From Leptospira fletcheri (GTDB taxonomy: Bacteria; Spirochaetota; Leptospiria; Leptospirales; Leptospiraceae), in NCBI RefSeq assembly GCF_004769195.1, contig NZ_RQET01000007.1:148791-212790 (forward strand): a DNA stretch of 64,000 bases, in the 5' to 3' direction. Every line of letters starts with the position of its first letter. Position 1 is the stretch's first letter. The position numbers and the translations under genes were made by a program. A model generated the notes under the pieces. That model saw nothing but the letters and a program-made list of their open reading frames with translations. It searched no databases and was not told the DNA's origin. This document shows positions 1 through 9,700 of this stretch, in pieces.

Positions 1-134
1 AATTGCCCATCATTCGGATCGCCATGGATTTGGGCTATCAATCCCTGGGCCCCTTCAATCGCGCATTTAAGGAACTCACCGGGGTGACCCCTACGGAGTT
101 TCGTAAAAATCGAGAAAGACAATTGCAGACCTAA
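1..134 (+). CDS. AraC/XylS-family transcriptional regulator, C-terminal fragment
   Basis: Only the last ~43 codons lie in the window. The frame reads through to a TAA at 132-134. The peptide contains IAMDLGYQSLGPFNRAFKE followed by TGVTPTEFRK. This is the second helix-turn-helix of AraC/XylS regulators: a Gly-Tyr turn, a Phe-x-Arg-x-Phe-Lys recognition helix, and the closing G-x-T-P-x-x-(F/Y)-R signature. This part of the family binds DNA. The ligand-binding or membrane N-terminal domain is outside the window, so target and inducer are unknown. The gene points toward the desaturase-like gene at 254, about 120 bases away, with no obvious terminator between them. Confidence 0.85.
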   Translation, partial: LPIIRIAMDLGYQSLGPFNRAFKELTGVTPTEFRKNRERQLQT

Positions 135-253
135 TTTCCGCCTGAAATCCTCTCCGATTTCGGAATCGGCTAGAGTTTTTCAGGATTGTCTGGCCTCGGA
201 AAGGTCTCATCGTATAGAATCAAAGGACGAAAAACCTGAACTCGAGGTGAACC

Positions 254-1072
254 ATGACGGAATTAGTGCAGAAATACGGATTGGACGGTTATTATCTTTT
301 TTCCCTTGTCACCCTTTGGGTGAGATACTTGATCATGGCGGGGTTGGCATACGTTTTCGTCTGGCTGCTCTTCCGTGATAAATTGAAACATAGGATCATC
401 CAATCCAAACTTCCGGAAGCGGACAAGATCTGGCACGAACTCAAATATTCCGCGCTAACTTTGTTCATCTTTGCTGCCTCGGGAGTGCTGGTGTATCTGA
501 TGAAAGAGCAGGGATGGACTTTATTGTACGATAAGGTTTCCGATTACGGGGTCCCGTATCTGGTCTTCAGCATCGTGGCCCTGATACTCTTGCACGACAC
601 GTATTTTTATTGGACTCACCGTCTTATGCACCATCCTGTTCTATTCAAAAGAATGCATTTGGTGCACCATAAATCCACCAATCCTTCCCCCTGGGCCGCT
701 TTTTCCTTTCATCCATACGAAGCCGTTATAGAGGCGGGAATCGTTCCCCTAGCGGCGCTGATTCTGCCCTTGCATTCCGCGGCTCTGCTCGTCTTCTTTT
801 TTTACAGCAATTTTCTGAACGTGTTAGGACACCTTTCTTTCGAGCTGTTTCCGAAAGGGTTTTTAGACAACAGGTTCCTGAGCTGGCACAACACTACGAC
901 GCATCATAACATGCATCATAAATACTTTAACTGCAATTACGGACTTTATTTCAACATTTGGGATAGGTTGATGGGAACGAATCACGTCAAATACAAAGAG
1001 ACGTTCCGAGAAGTGACGAATCGGCTTCCTGAAGAAGCGCCGGATGCGAGACCGCAGGGAGCCGGAGTATAA
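254..1072 (+). CDS. Sterol desaturase / fatty acid hydroxylase superfamily membrane protein
   Basis: A 272-residue integral membrane protein with about four or five hydrophobic segments and the histidine clusters of the fatty acid hydroxylase/sterol desaturase superfamily: HDTYFYWTHRLMHH (residues 114-127), HLVHH (135-139) and HNTTTHHNMHH (212-222). In this family these histidines hold a non-haem di-iron centre at the cytoplasmic face, which uses O2 to hydroxylate or desaturate a lipid. The substrate cannot be told from sequence. A GAGGTGA motif sits just before the ATG, supporting this start. It is transcribed alone, between the AraC-type regulator and a convergent kinase gene whose end is only about 10 bases away. 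Confidence 0.85.
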   Translation: MTELVQKYGLDGYYLFSLVTLWVRYLIMAGLAYVFVWLLFRDKLKHRIIQSKLPEADKIWHELKYSALTLFIFAASGVLVYLMKEQGWTLLYDKVSDYGVPYLVFSIVALILLHDTYFYWTHRLMHHPVLFKRMHLVHHKSTNPSPWAAFSFHPYEAVIEAGIVPLAALILPLHSAALLVFFFYSNFLNVLGHLSFELFPKGFLDNRFLSWHNTTTHHNMHHKYFNCNYGLYFNIWDRLMGTNHVKYKETFREVTNRLPEEAPDARPQGAGV

Positions 1073-1081
1073 ACCGGTACT

Positions 1082-3094
1082 TTAGCTTAACATAGGAAAT
1101 CTGACTCGAGTGGCGGTTCCTTTCGGACAAGGGATATCGGTGACGGTTCCTTTCAACTGCTTTGCCAACAGATCCACCAGCTCGAGTCCCATGGTATCCA
1201 GAGCGTCTTTCCGATTCTCTTTTCCTCCTCCGTTGTCGCTGACTTCCAAGTGGATCCAGGAATCTTCCCTGTAAAAGGAGATTCCCAGGCGCTTCGGTTC
1301 GGAGGAAGATCTGTCCGCGAACGCGTGCTTAAGAGTATTCGTAACCAATTCGTTTAATATGAGTCCGATGGGGATAAAGGCATTCTGTTTCACAGGAATG
1401 GATTCGCATCTTAGGTCTATACCTATATCGTTATGATCGAAACCGTAGGATCGTAGGAGACTCTCCACCAATTTACTGACATATTCCGGAAAAAATTCGT
1501 CGCTTACCGACATCCTCCCGTATAGGGATTCGTGCACGTAAGCCATAGACTGTATTCGGTTTTGGCTTTCGAGCAACACGGATTTCGGTTCGAGGTTTTC
1601 GCTCTTATCCAATTGGAGGGAAAGAAGACTGGAGAGGACTTGAAGATAGTTTTTGACTCTGTGATGTACCTCCTTCAACAAAAGTTCTTTTTCCTTCAAG
1701 GTTTCCGTCATGATCTCCTCGGCGGCTTTCACCTGACTGAAATCGTTGATAAAACCTTCGAGAGCCACGATTTCTCCGTTTTCGCCTTTTACCGCGGAGC
1801 CTTGTTCCCAAAACCATCGGATTTCTCCGTTGCGATGATGGATTCTATAAATCAATCGATAAGCCTTATTCGCGTTGATCGCTTCGACAACGTCGTCGTA
1901 GACTTTCTGAGCGTCTTCCGGATGGATGATGCTTCCGAACGACACCGTCCGATTGTAAACGAAATCGGAGGGAGAATACCCCGTCAGTTCGAAGCAGCCT
2001 TCGCTCATGAACTCCATGGTCCAGTCCATATCCACTTGGCATCGATACGCGATTCCTGGAAGATTTTTCATTAAGGTGGAAAGTTGGCGTTCCCGTTCTT
2101 TAAGCGTTCCCTCCGCTTTTTTGAACGGGGTGATGTCGGTGCTCATGGCCAGAGCGCCTTCGTAATTCCCGTGGATATCGAATATGGGACTGCTGGACAT
2201 GAGGAGCCATACCGACTCTCCCATTTTGTTCTTAAAATGGAATTCGTGGATTTCGCTGATTCCTAGTTTTCGATCCTTAAGTCGCCTGTCCAACAGGGAT
2301 CGATTTTCGGGAGCGACAAAGTCGTACAAGGATTTTCCCAAGAAATTGCGCTGAGGGATTTCCAGGAATTCGCACATTTTTTGATTCACAAAGGAGGTAT
2401 TGGCGTCCTTGTCGATCATCCAAATCCCTTCCTGTGTCGTCTCTATGATCTTTTTATAATTGTTCTGGGTCTGTAGAAGGGCCTCTTTGAGTTCCTCGAA
2501 AAAAGCCAGTAAGATCGCGATCGCGGAAGCCATTCGGAAAAAAGTTCCTAAGAGAAAGCCGAAATGTGCGAATTTGACGGAACTCCGGAGGAAGGGGTAG
2601 TTCAATACGTGGAATCCCCAGAGCAGGAAGATCCATCCCGCGATTTTCTTGCCTAGGTTATCATGACTGTTCCTCAGGAACACGTAGCCGGTATAGCCCA
2701 TCGAGATCCCGACCAAAAAATAAATCGGGGATATGAATAGATCGCTCCTATCGTTGACGAGGTCCAGATAGATTGCCCAAGTTCCCACCGTAGCGAATAT
2801 CCCGATCACGAATCCCGGGGTTTTACGTTTCAGGAAATTCATGCAACCGGCCAGTTGAAAACACGCCTGAAGAAAATCCACGGTCACGTTCGGATAATAT
2901 CTATAGATCGTTTCCGCTTCCGTGATCCTGAGGATATTGCCTACATAAAAAAGAATGTGGAAGAACCAACAGATCGCCCAGAGCAAAAGCGCCCTTTGCT
3001 TTTCCTTATAATATAGATAAAGATAGATCGCGAATAAGAGGAATCCCGCCGGAAGAGAGGCTAGGATTGTCGGCAATAGCCAGGGATGCGACAC
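1082..3094 (-). CDS. Membrane PAS-domain sensor histidine kinase (HisKA_2 type)
   Basis: A 670-residue sensor kinase. Residues ~1-205 form about seven hydrophobic segments. Two PAS/PAC units follow (~212-325 and ~333-455), the first beginning around IIETTQEGIWMIDKDA. The transmitter has a HisKA_2-type phosphoacceptor region (LLLKEVHHRVKNYLQVLSSL), then an ATPase domain with N-box LNELVTNTLKHAF and a G-box around DNGGGK. HisKA_2 kinases autophosphorylate on His and usually act on stand-alone receivers. No receiver gene is adjacent, so the partner is unknown. The start is GTG, preceded by GGGAG at good spacing. The gene is convergent with the desaturase-like gene and lies just downstream, on the same strand, of the GT-C-like gene. 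Confidence 0.88.
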   Translation of the reverse strand: MSHPWLLPTILASLPAGFLLFAIYLYLYYKEKQRALLLWAICWFFHILFYVGNILRITEAETIYRYYPNVTVDFLQACFQLAGCMNFLKRKTPGFVIGIFATVGTWAIYLDLVNDRSDLFISPIYFLVGISMGYTGYVFLRNSHDNLGKKIAGWIFLLWGFHVLNYPFLRSSVKFAHFGFLLGTFFRMASAIAILLAFFEELKEALLQTQNNYKKIIETTQEGIWMIDKDANTSFVNQKMCEFLEIPQRNFLGKSLYDFVAPENRSLLDRRLKDRKLGISEIHEFHFKNKMGESVWLLMSSSPIFDIHGNYEGALAMSTDITPFKKAEGTLKERERQLSTLMKNLPGIAYRCQVDMDWTMEFMSEGCFELTGYSPSDFVYNRTVSFGSIIHPEDAQKVYDDVVEAINANKAYRLIYRIHHRNGEIRWFWEQGSAVKGENGEIVALEGFINDFSQVKAAEEIMTETLKEKELLLKEVHHRVKNYLQVLSSLLSLQLDKSENLEPKSVLLESQNRIQSMAYVHESLYGRMSVSDEFFPEYVSKLVESLLRSYGFDHNDIGIDLRCESIPVKQNAFIPIGLILNELVTNTLKHAFADRSSSEPKRLGISFYREDSWIHLEVSDNGGGKENRKDALDTMGLELVDLLAKQLKGTVTDIPCPKGTATRVRFPMLS

Positions 3095-3135
3095 GACTTA
3101 GTCTCCCGAATCGAAATTTTCCGAAAGAAAGGAAA

Positions 3136-5094
3136 TTACATTTTGATTAGACGATATTCTTTTATGCAATATTGCCCGCTCTCATGTCTATGTTCCGAAA
3201 TAAGAGTTGCGGAATACCCCAAAGACTCGGTTCTTTTCCGGTTCTTTGTCGGTAATTCGCAATTCGGTCCGATATAAACCAATGTATCAAATTCTTCCCA
3301 ATTCCTCCAACGATATTTGTTATCGTTTCGGAATTTCCCTTTTTCCAGCGTTTTCAAACGCATTAAAAGATCGAACTCTGAGGCGAGGAGTCTTCCCGGA
3401 GTCTGGAAATTTTCCTCTTCGTGAAAAGCGTTGAAGGCGATGTATCGACCTTTCGGATCCAAAAATGCGGCAAAGTCTCTTGCGGGTTGAAAGGCTTTTT
3501 CTTCGAAACCTTTCAGACAAAAGGCATGAGCGGAGCCGTAAGAGTCTCGGAGAAGTCCGCCGGGGCGGAAAAATAACGAAATCCCCCATCCGAATGTAAC
3601 GAGAGAAATCATTAGCGCGACGTATTTCGTTCTAGCCTCTTTTGCGTCGCGGATCGCACGAAAGAACCATAGGCTCAGAATCCAAATGAGGGCAGGCAAG
3701 GGATAGAACACGTGTCTCAATTGCTTGTTTCCCGTGCTCAGATCGATGACGATGTACTGCAAAAAAACCACGGCAGTCACCGCGAAAAGGGGATCGCGGA
3801 GGGCTCTCGGCCAGGACAATTTTTCCAATTTTTCTAATATGCCGTTCGATCCCTCGGTACGCTCGGCCGATTTCGTTCCGTCGGAAGTTCCCTTTTGTCG
3901 CTTTTTCCAGATTTCAGAATAAGACCAGTAAAGGATCCATGCAAGTGCGAGGACGAAAAACGTCCGGAAAATCCAGGGGTGGTCGAAGACGTGGCTGGCC
4001 GGAACCTTATCGCTCTGAGATTCGAAAAGGCTGAGTATAAAACTCCGCACGAATTTGTTCACGATCATCTGGGCGTTCACCAGGCTCATGACCCGATCCA
4101 GGTTCGCGAACAGCCAGACGAAGCAGGGGAAAATCGCGTAAATATAAAGAATTCTTAATGAAGGAGGGGCGACCGTTTTTACAGTCTTTCTGTTGGCGAA
4201 TAGGAAATAATTGAAATCCAGGAACAGGATTACTGTCAGAAAATATAAGATCTTCTTGAAGTTCTTTTGGTCTAGATTCCAATCCGTGACCACTCTTAAA
4301 AGGGGAAGGGAAAAAACCATTCCCACGACTAGGATCAAAAAAACGAGTCTGAATCCCTTGTAATGCGTCCGGATCGAAAAGCGTAGAAATCCGACAAGCT
4401 CCGGAAAACGGGACAAGGCTTCGTATGCGAACAAGGAAATGAAAAGAAGAAGTCCGTACGGGTATTTGGTAAAAAAAAGCGCCAACAAGGAAACGGAGAT
4501 TCCGATCCGAACCGATGTATTTTGCGGATCCAACTCGGAACCTGCAGGCAGGTCCTGTACGGAATCGTAAAGTCTGTACAGAGAAAAATACACCCAGAGC
4601 AGAACGAACATCCCTTGGGTTTCCAACATGGAAGAGAGACTATAGGCCGGGGTCTCCGTTGTATGTAGGGTCATCGCCAGAACGAAGGCGGAAGCGATTC
4701 CTGAAAATAAGAGAGAGCCAGTGACCCGAAAGCTGATAAAGACGAGTGTCGGAAAGCAGAGAGCGTAAAATACCAGCCCTAAAAAAGAATCCTTCCAAGT
4801 GATCGGCCAATCTCCCGGTCCCCAAAGTAAAAATAAGGAGAGGATGGAACGCAAAGGGGGCCAAGTGGAGGCCTCCAGGAAAGGAAAAAATCCCCTCCAG
4901 TACCTGCCGTCCCGGAAGTCCTGGTACTGGTCCAGCAATTGACTCAATCTGATATTTTCGTCCCAAGTGAGGAGGTCCTTCATCGGACAAAGATCTAGGA
5001 AAAAGGTCCAATGTTTCCAGACCATTGTTCCCGTTAGGATAAGAGCCGCAGATATCGCGAACGCTCCTAGGACTCTATCCGCGAGACGATTCAT
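3136..5094 (-). CDS. GT-C-like multi-spanning membrane glycosyltransferase
   Basis: A 652-residue protein with roughly a dozen hydrophobic helices. After the first helix, the extracytoplasmic loop contains an acidic TWDENIR motif followed by an aromatic-rich stretch (FFPFLEASTWPPLRS). This arrangement resembles GT-C enzymes (PMT/ArnT type) that use polyprenyl-phosphate sugars at the outer face of the inner membrane. The C-terminus forms a soluble periplasmic-type domain. A longer TTG start at 5121 is possible, but the ATG at 5094 has GGAGG five bases upstream and is preferred. It overlaps the end of the GT2 gene by 20 bases, so the two are co-translated. A GT2 that loads sugar onto a lipid carrier plus a GT-C that uses it is a coherent pair. 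The final acceptor is unknown. Confidence 0.7.
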   Translation of the reverse strand: MNRLADRVLGAFAISAALILTGTMVWKHWTFFLDLCPMKDLLTWDENIRLSQLLDQYQDFRDGRYWRGFFPFLEASTWPPLRSILSLFLLWGPGDWPITWKDSFLGLVFYALCFPTLVFISFRVTGSLLFSGIASAFVLAMTLHTTETPAYSLSSMLETQGMFVLLWVYFSLYRLYDSVQDLPAGSELDPQNTSVRIGISVSLLALFFTKYPYGLLLFISLFAYEALSRFPELVGFLRFSIRTHYKGFRLVFLILVVGMVFSLPLLRVVTDWNLDQKNFKKILYFLTVILFLDFNYFLFANRKTVKTVAPPSLRILYIYAIFPCFVWLFANLDRVMSLVNAQMIVNKFVRSFILSLFESQSDKVPASHVFDHPWIFRTFFVLALAWILYWSYSEIWKKRQKGTSDGTKSAERTEGSNGILEKLEKLSWPRALRDPLFAVTAVVFLQYIVIDLSTGNKQLRHVFYPLPALIWILSLWFFRAIRDAKEARTKYVALMISLVTFGWGISLFFRPGGLLRDSYGSAHAFCLKGFEEKAFQPARDFAAFLDPKGRYIAFNAFHEEENFQTPGRLLASEFDLLMRLKTLEKGKFRNDNKYRWRNWEEFDTLVYIGPNCELPTKNRKRTESLGYSATLISEHRHESGQYCIKEYRLIKM

Positions 5095-6109
5095 TCTTCC
5101 TCCGTGCGTTTTCACGATCAACGCGGGAGTGTTTCCTTTGCTCTAGCGTTTCGACGGAGTAGATCTTTTCGATCACATAGAGTGGGCGGTTTTTGGTCTG
5201 GTCATTGACGCGACTCAGGTATTCTCCGATCATTCCCAAGGCTAATAGCTGGACTCCTCCCAGCAGCAGGACTACGACCATGACGGAAGTCCAGCCTTGG
5301 ATCGTATTGTTCGTGAACAATTTCAGATACAGTATATAGATCGAATACAAGGAACCCGCAAACGCGGCGGAAAAGCCCAAATAAGAGGATAATTTCAAGG
5401 GAGCGGAAGAAAAAGATGTGATCCCGTCCAAAGCGAATTTCAGCATCTTTCCGACGGAGAACTTTGTTTCTCCGTCGAACCTCTCGTCCCGATCGTATTC
5501 CAGTCCCGTTTGCCGAAAACCGATCCAGGCGATCAAGCCTCGGATGTACCTATGCTGTTCTCTCATAGAGACCAACACGTCCGTTACCCGCCTGCTCATG
5601 ATCCGAAAATCTCCCGTATCGATCGGAATATCGAATCTAGTAAGTTTCTTTAAAGTTCGGTAAAAAAGATGGGCGGTCAGAAGTTTGAAAATGGATTCTC
5701 CGTCGCGCGTCCTACGTCGGGCGTAAACCACGTCGTATCCGTCCTTCATTTTTTCGAATAGATCCGCTACGAATTCCGGAGGGTCCTGCAAATCCCCGTC
5801 CATAACCGCCACGTTTTCCCCCCTTGCGACATCTATCCCGGCGGTGATCGCAAGCTGGTGCCCGTAGTTTCTGGACAGGTTGATTAAAAAGAAGCCTGGG
5901 GTGGATCCGCAGAACTTTTTCAAAATCTCGGCGCTATCGTCCCGTGACCCGTCGTTGACGAAAAGGATCTCTGCGTCTTCCGGCCGGAAGGAGAATCTTT
6001 TTTTTAAAATATATAACAGAGAGTTCAGACGTTTGACGAGTTCGGGAATCGTTTTTTCCTCGTTGTAAATCGGAATCACTACGGAGAGGAGGGGTGGTTT
6101 GGAAGCCAT
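5075..6109 (-). CDS. Polyprenyl-phosphate glycosyltransferase, GT2 family (GtrB/DPM1-like)
   Basis: A 344-residue GT2 enzyme. The GT-A core starts at LSVVIPIYNEEKTIPEL, with VNDGSRDDSAE and the metal/nucleotide motif MDGDLQDPPE. Two C-terminal hydrophobic helices (YLGFSAAFAGSLYSIYILYL and VVVLLLGGVQLLALGMIGEY) are typical of GtrB, ArnC and bacterial DPM1-like enzymes. These transfer a sugar from a nucleotide donor to undecaprenyl phosphate on the cytoplasmic side. An in-frame ATG 45 bases further upstream (6154) is possible. The start at 6109 puts the core near the N-terminus as usual in the family, but neither start has a clear Shine-Dalgarno. It is first in a two-gene unit with the GT-C-like gene and divergent from the STAS gene. 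Confidence 0.87.
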   Translation of the reverse strand: MASKPPLLSVVIPIYNEEKTIPELVKRLNSLLYILKKRFSFRPEDAEILFVNDGSRDDSAEILKKFCGSTPGFFLINLSRNYGHQLAITAGIDVARGENVAVMDGDLQDPPEFVADLFEKMKDGYDVVYARRRTRDGESIFKLLTAHLFYRTLKKLTRFDIPIDTGDFRIMSRRVTDVLVSMREQHRYIRGLIAWIGFRQTGLEYDRDERFDGETKFSVGKMLKFALDGITSFSSAPLKLSSYLGFSAAFAGSLYSIYILYLKLFTNNTIQGWTSVMVVVLLLGGVQLLALGMIGEYLSRVNDQTKNRPLYVIEKIYSVETLEQRKHSRVDRENARRKNESSRG

Positions 6110-6291
6110 CTTGACGTTGGTACGATGTTGCATTCCGGCCAAAATGTCGACCATAATTCAAGGGGACGAAAATCTGCGGATTGCTTTTCCCTGTCAGTAG
6201 GACCGGATTTGGGAGGGAATCCGTAAAAAAGGACTTTACAAGACGACTAGAATGCAGATCCTATATTTGCACAAAAATCCAAGAAAGGGTT

Positions 6292-6633
6292 ATGAAAATC
6301 AAAGTCACCACGAAAAACGACGTCCACATCATCAAGATCGAAGGACCCATCAAAGCAGGTAACGAATTCGAGCTTGGACAAAAAATCGAGGAGTACATCT
6401 CGAAAGGTGACGTCCCCAAATTTATCATCGATCTGAAAAAAGTGCCTTTCATCAACTCCGCCGGATTGGGAATGTTCTTGAACATTTACAAACACATCGA
6501 CGGGCTCAAAGGAAGAATGGTTTTTACGAATCTGAATTCGGACATTGAGAATTTGATGGAGATTACCAAACTTGCTAGCATTTTTGAGATTTATAAAACC
6601 TTAGAAGAGGCTATCGAGTCTTTCGAATATTGA
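6292..6633 (+). CDS. STAS-domain protein, anti-sigma factor antagonist type
   Basis: A 113-residue single STAS domain of SpoIIAA/RsbV type. The ATG at 6292 follows GAAAGGG and gives the compact family length. Longer upstream readings add an unrelated basic tail and are not supported. The loop VPFINSAGLGMFLN carries the Ser (about residue 56) that partner-switching kinases phosphorylate in SpoIIAA/RsbV. The likely role is partner switching with an anti-sigma kinase or a SpoIIE-type phosphatase. Two such phosphatases are in this window (43931-45301 and 53450-54775), but no kinase of the RsbW type is adjacent. It ends 16 bases before the AsmA-like gene, so the two are probably co-transcribed. 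Confidence 0.87.
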   Translation: MKIKVTTKNDVHIIKIEGPIKAGNEFELGQKIEEYISKGDVPKFIIDLKKVPFINSAGLGMFLNIYKHIDGLKGRMVFTNLNSDIENLMEITKLASIFEIYKTLEEAIESFEY

Positions 6634-6649
6634 TCCTTTAGAAAACCAG

Positions 6650-9600
6650 GTGTTCCCATCGGTTTTTCAGATTCTGTTAAAGCGAAAAATTCTATTATCC
6701 GTACTCTTCGTACTCTTTCTTATCTACCATTCCATCTTCAATTCCTTTACCGGACAGATTCTCTTCGATAGGGTTTTTGTGCCGATGGTCCGGGGGGAAT
6801 TGAGGGGAAAGATCCGAAAGTTCTCTCCCTTATACGGTATACGGATCGAGGATTTGGCTCTCGGAACTCGACCCGAATGGGGCCCCGACCCGGTTTTGCA
6901 GGCAAAGGGTCTGGAATTCAGTTACAATCTTCCTTATATTCTCTTCGGACGTTTGAAGATCTCCCGGATTTCTCTCGAGAATGCGACCGTCCGACTGAAA
7001 AAAAAGAAGGGAATCTGGAACGTAGCAACCTTGCTTTCCGGTTCGGATTCCGGAGGGAAAGAGAAAGCGAGCCCGCCTCCGGCAAAAGAATCACCAATCT
7101 CCGTCATCCGCACGTATCTCCCGGTCAGCGCCTTTGCAAGGTTGGAGTTGAAGAATCTAGACTTCGGCATTTCTTCGGAGGAGGGAGGCAAGTCAACCGA
7201 AGTAGGGATGGCGGGACTGGATTTGGATCTGGAAATAGATACCGAAAGATTTTCCTCCGTTCCTTTGAATCTTTCCGCCCTAGGGCTCATCGACGATTTC
7301 AAGCTCTCTCTGAATCCCGAAAAACCGATTCGAATCCGCTTCCGAGATCCTCTCCGACAGATGGACCATCCGTTTCGGTTGACTTGGATCTGGGAACGCT
7401 CGGACACAAGGCACCCGTTCCGTTCTAAAATGGACATAGGTGCGGACAAGATACGATTGAAAATCGCGGATCGTTTGGCGGAACCTTTCGGATTTTCTTT
7501 CCGGTACGACCTGGACTATTCTCCCGTCTCCAAAGAAATCGTTTTAAAAAATCTGAAACTGGCAGTGAACGAAGATGAATGGTTGGAGGGGGGAGGCAGG
7601 ATTTCCGGAATCGGGTCCGAACTCCAAAATGTACATTTCGCTTTGCAAAAGTCCTCGATTCGATTGGCTCCGATTTCCGGATTCCTGACGGACCTAGGGA
7701 TTCGGGGAATCTCTCTCCAGGGAAATGCGTCTCTGGCTCCTCTTTTGCTCGAGGGTACCTCCAAAGAACTGCGTGCAACGGGAGAGGTGAAAGCCTCCGG
7801 TCTGGATCTTAGGATCGGTGCCAAGGCGCACAGTATCCAGGAGTTGGATCTGGATTGGGACGGAAGATTCCGTCCGCAGCCGACGGAGGAAGCGACAGCG
7901 GAGAAACCTTTGCCTTGGATCTCTCTTCTGGAGATCAAACGTCTGAAAGCCCTATATAACGGTTCAAGTCTGGCGGGAACCTTTTTCTATTCGGGCGATT
8001 CTTCCCTCGCTGCGCCAGCTCTCGATTTAAAGCTGAAACTGGACCGCTTCTCCTTGGCTCCTTATGTTTCCGGACTGTCCGGTCTGCTGTCCGTCGATTT
8101 GAACGTAAAGGGAAGGGATTTTTCCGATCTAAATGCGGGTTTGTCGCTGAAACTATCCGATTTTCGTTTTCCTTACGGGCGGGGAAATTCCGGAAATATC
8201 GGGTTAAATGCAAAAGGAAATTATACATTCCTTTTTTTTAAAAAACCTTGGGCCTTGGAAAGGATCAAGGCGACTCCGGTTTCGGTTTCGGTTTTTTCTC
8301 CGGACGGGGAACGTGCACTCTTTCTGGAAAGTTTCGTCGAGATTGGGATCCGGGATTCCTTGGCTTTGAGTGTGGGTGGATTGAAGATCGAAGCGGATTT
8401 GGATGAGCTGATTCCCCCTCTACCCCTGGCATTGCGGGAATCCTTGATTCCCTTACGGTCGCAGATCGGTTCCCGCTTATCTCTTGGCGGAAATTTGAAC
8501 TATGTTAAGAAGGAAAAGAAGCAGGGAATCGACGGAAATATACGTCTGAATCTTCCCGCTTTGGAAATCAAAGACGGGAAACTGAATCTTTCCGCAAAGG
8601 TGGAAGGAACTCCCCCGGATAAGATCTTCCTGGATCGGATGGATTTGACTGCCTTTTCCGGGAAGCTGGCGCTTTCCTCCCAAGGGATTTTGACTCGGGC
8701 CAAGCCGGGAGAAACCGCTGCCCTGGGAGATTTTTCCCCCGACTTAAAGGGAAGTCTTAAACTTATCTCGGCGGAGGACGCCTATCTGATTAAAGGTCTT
8801 ACGTTCCGAGGAGATTTGCGCTTGGGTTTCGGGTGGCAAGGATCGGATTTGAGCGGAACACTTACTTCCAAGGATTCCAGTCTGTACGTGAGCAACCGTC
8901 TCTGCCCGAGCCCGGAATGCAAGCTCTATCGGATCGACGGGTTAAACGCAACCGTACCGTTTCAACACGATCTTTCCGTCAAGGAAACCCGGAATCTGAT
9001 CGAAGGGAACAAGAGAAAATTCGTGCTGAATTACGGACGAATGCCGGAACCGAACTTTACGATCCGCGAAATCGTAGGGACTCATCCGTCTTTGAAAGGG
9101 GTTCCCTTCGAATACATTAAGCCGAAAACGGACTCACCCGGTCTTTCGGCGAACCTAAGTTATTCAGAAAATTATTTACGAATGGATTTCCTGAAGATAC
9201 ATACTCTTGACGGGGAAGTACTGGGAAAAGACGTGATCGTGAACGTCGGCTCGGGAGATCCGGAAAGAATGGAATATTCGATGGAATTAAGGGTCAAGGA
9301 CATAGATTTAAAACAGCTTCTTCCGGGGAGAAGCCGAGGGAAGATCGACGACGGGAAAATCAAGGCCGACCTGAATCTTTGGGGCCGAAATCTGGGGGAC
9401 CCTATCCCGAACCTGAATCTGTTTTTCAGCGTATATCAGATAGGACGCGACTTCGGAAAGAGCGCGATCAATATATTCGCACCTTCGAATTTATTGACGG
9501 ACTTTATCTATACCAGTTACGCGGTGGATAAGATAGAACTGGAACTTTCCAAAGGTCTCGTGTACGCGGTGATCCTTTTTAAACGGTCCGTCCTGGGAAC

Positions 9601-9700
9601 CCTTGTAAATCTTGAGAACAACCAGGTTTCTCAACAGAGAATGCCTTTGGCCAATTTTCTGAACCGGGCGCAGAGCGAGATTGAAACCTATAACAAATGA
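6650..9700 (+). CDS. AsmA/YdbH-like large envelope protein
   Basis: A 1016-residue protein with one N-terminal membrane anchor (ILLSVLFVLFLIYHSIFNSF) followed by a long periplasmic region of repeating amphipathic beta segments. That layout matches the AsmA-like group (TamB, YhdP, YdbH), which form hydrophobic grooves bridging the two membranes for phospholipid transport. A short low-complexity linker with GGKEKASPPPAKE lies near residue 140. The start is a GTG with only a weak ribosome site. The stop overlaps the next gene's ATG (ATGA). The next gene's product ends like E. coli YdbL, which favours the YdbH branch over TamB. I infer that branch from context. The C-terminus itself is not obviously close to E. 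coli YdbH by eye. Confidence 0.72.
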   Translation: MFPSVFQILLKRKILLSVLFVLFLIYHSIFNSFTGQILFDRVFVPMVRGELRGKIRKFSPLYGIRIEDLALGTRPEWGPDPVLQAKGLEFSYNLPYILFGRLKISRISLENATVRLKKKKGIWNVATLLSGSDSGGKEKASPPPAKESPISVIRTYLPVSAFARLELKNLDFGISSEEGGKSTEVGMAGLDLDLEIDTERFSSVPLNLSALGLIDDFKLSLNPEKPIRIRFRDPLRQMDHPFRLTWIWERSDTRHPFRSKMDIGADKIRLKIADRLAEPFGFSFRYDLDYSPVSKEIVLKNLKLAVNEDEWLEGGGRISGIGSELQNVHFALQKSSIRLAPISGFLTDLGIRGISLQGNASLAPLLLEGTSKELRATGEVKASGLDLRIGAKAHSIQELDLDWDGRFRPQPTEEATAEKPLPWISLLEIKRLKALYNGSSLAGTFFYSGDSSLAAPALDLKLKLDRFSLAPYVSGLSGLLSVDLNVKGRDFSDLNAGLSLKLSDFRFPYGRGNSGNIGLNAKGNYTFLFFKKPWALERIKATPVSVSVFSPDGERALFLESFVEIGIRDSLALSVGGLKIEADLDELIPPLPLALRESLIPLRSQIGSRLSLGGNLNYVKKEKKQGIDGNIRLNLPALEIKDGKLNLSAKVEGTPPDKIFLDRMDLTAFSGKLALSSQGILTRAKPGETAALGDFSPDLKGSLKLISAEDAYLIKGLTFRGDLRLGFGWQGSDLSGTLTSKDSSLYVSNRLCPSPECKLYRIDGLNATVPFQHDLSVKETRNLIEGNKRKFVLNYGRMPEPNFTIREIVGTHPSLKGVPFEYIKPKTDSPGLSANLSYSENYLRMDFLKIHTLDGEVLGKDVIVNVGSGDPERMEYSMELRVKDIDLKQLLPGRSRGKIDDGKIKADLNLWGRNLGDPIPNLNLFFSVYQIGRDFGKSAINIFAPSNLLTDFIYTSYAVDKIELELSKGLVYAVILFKRSVLGTLVNLENNQVSQQRMPLANFLNRAQSEIETYNK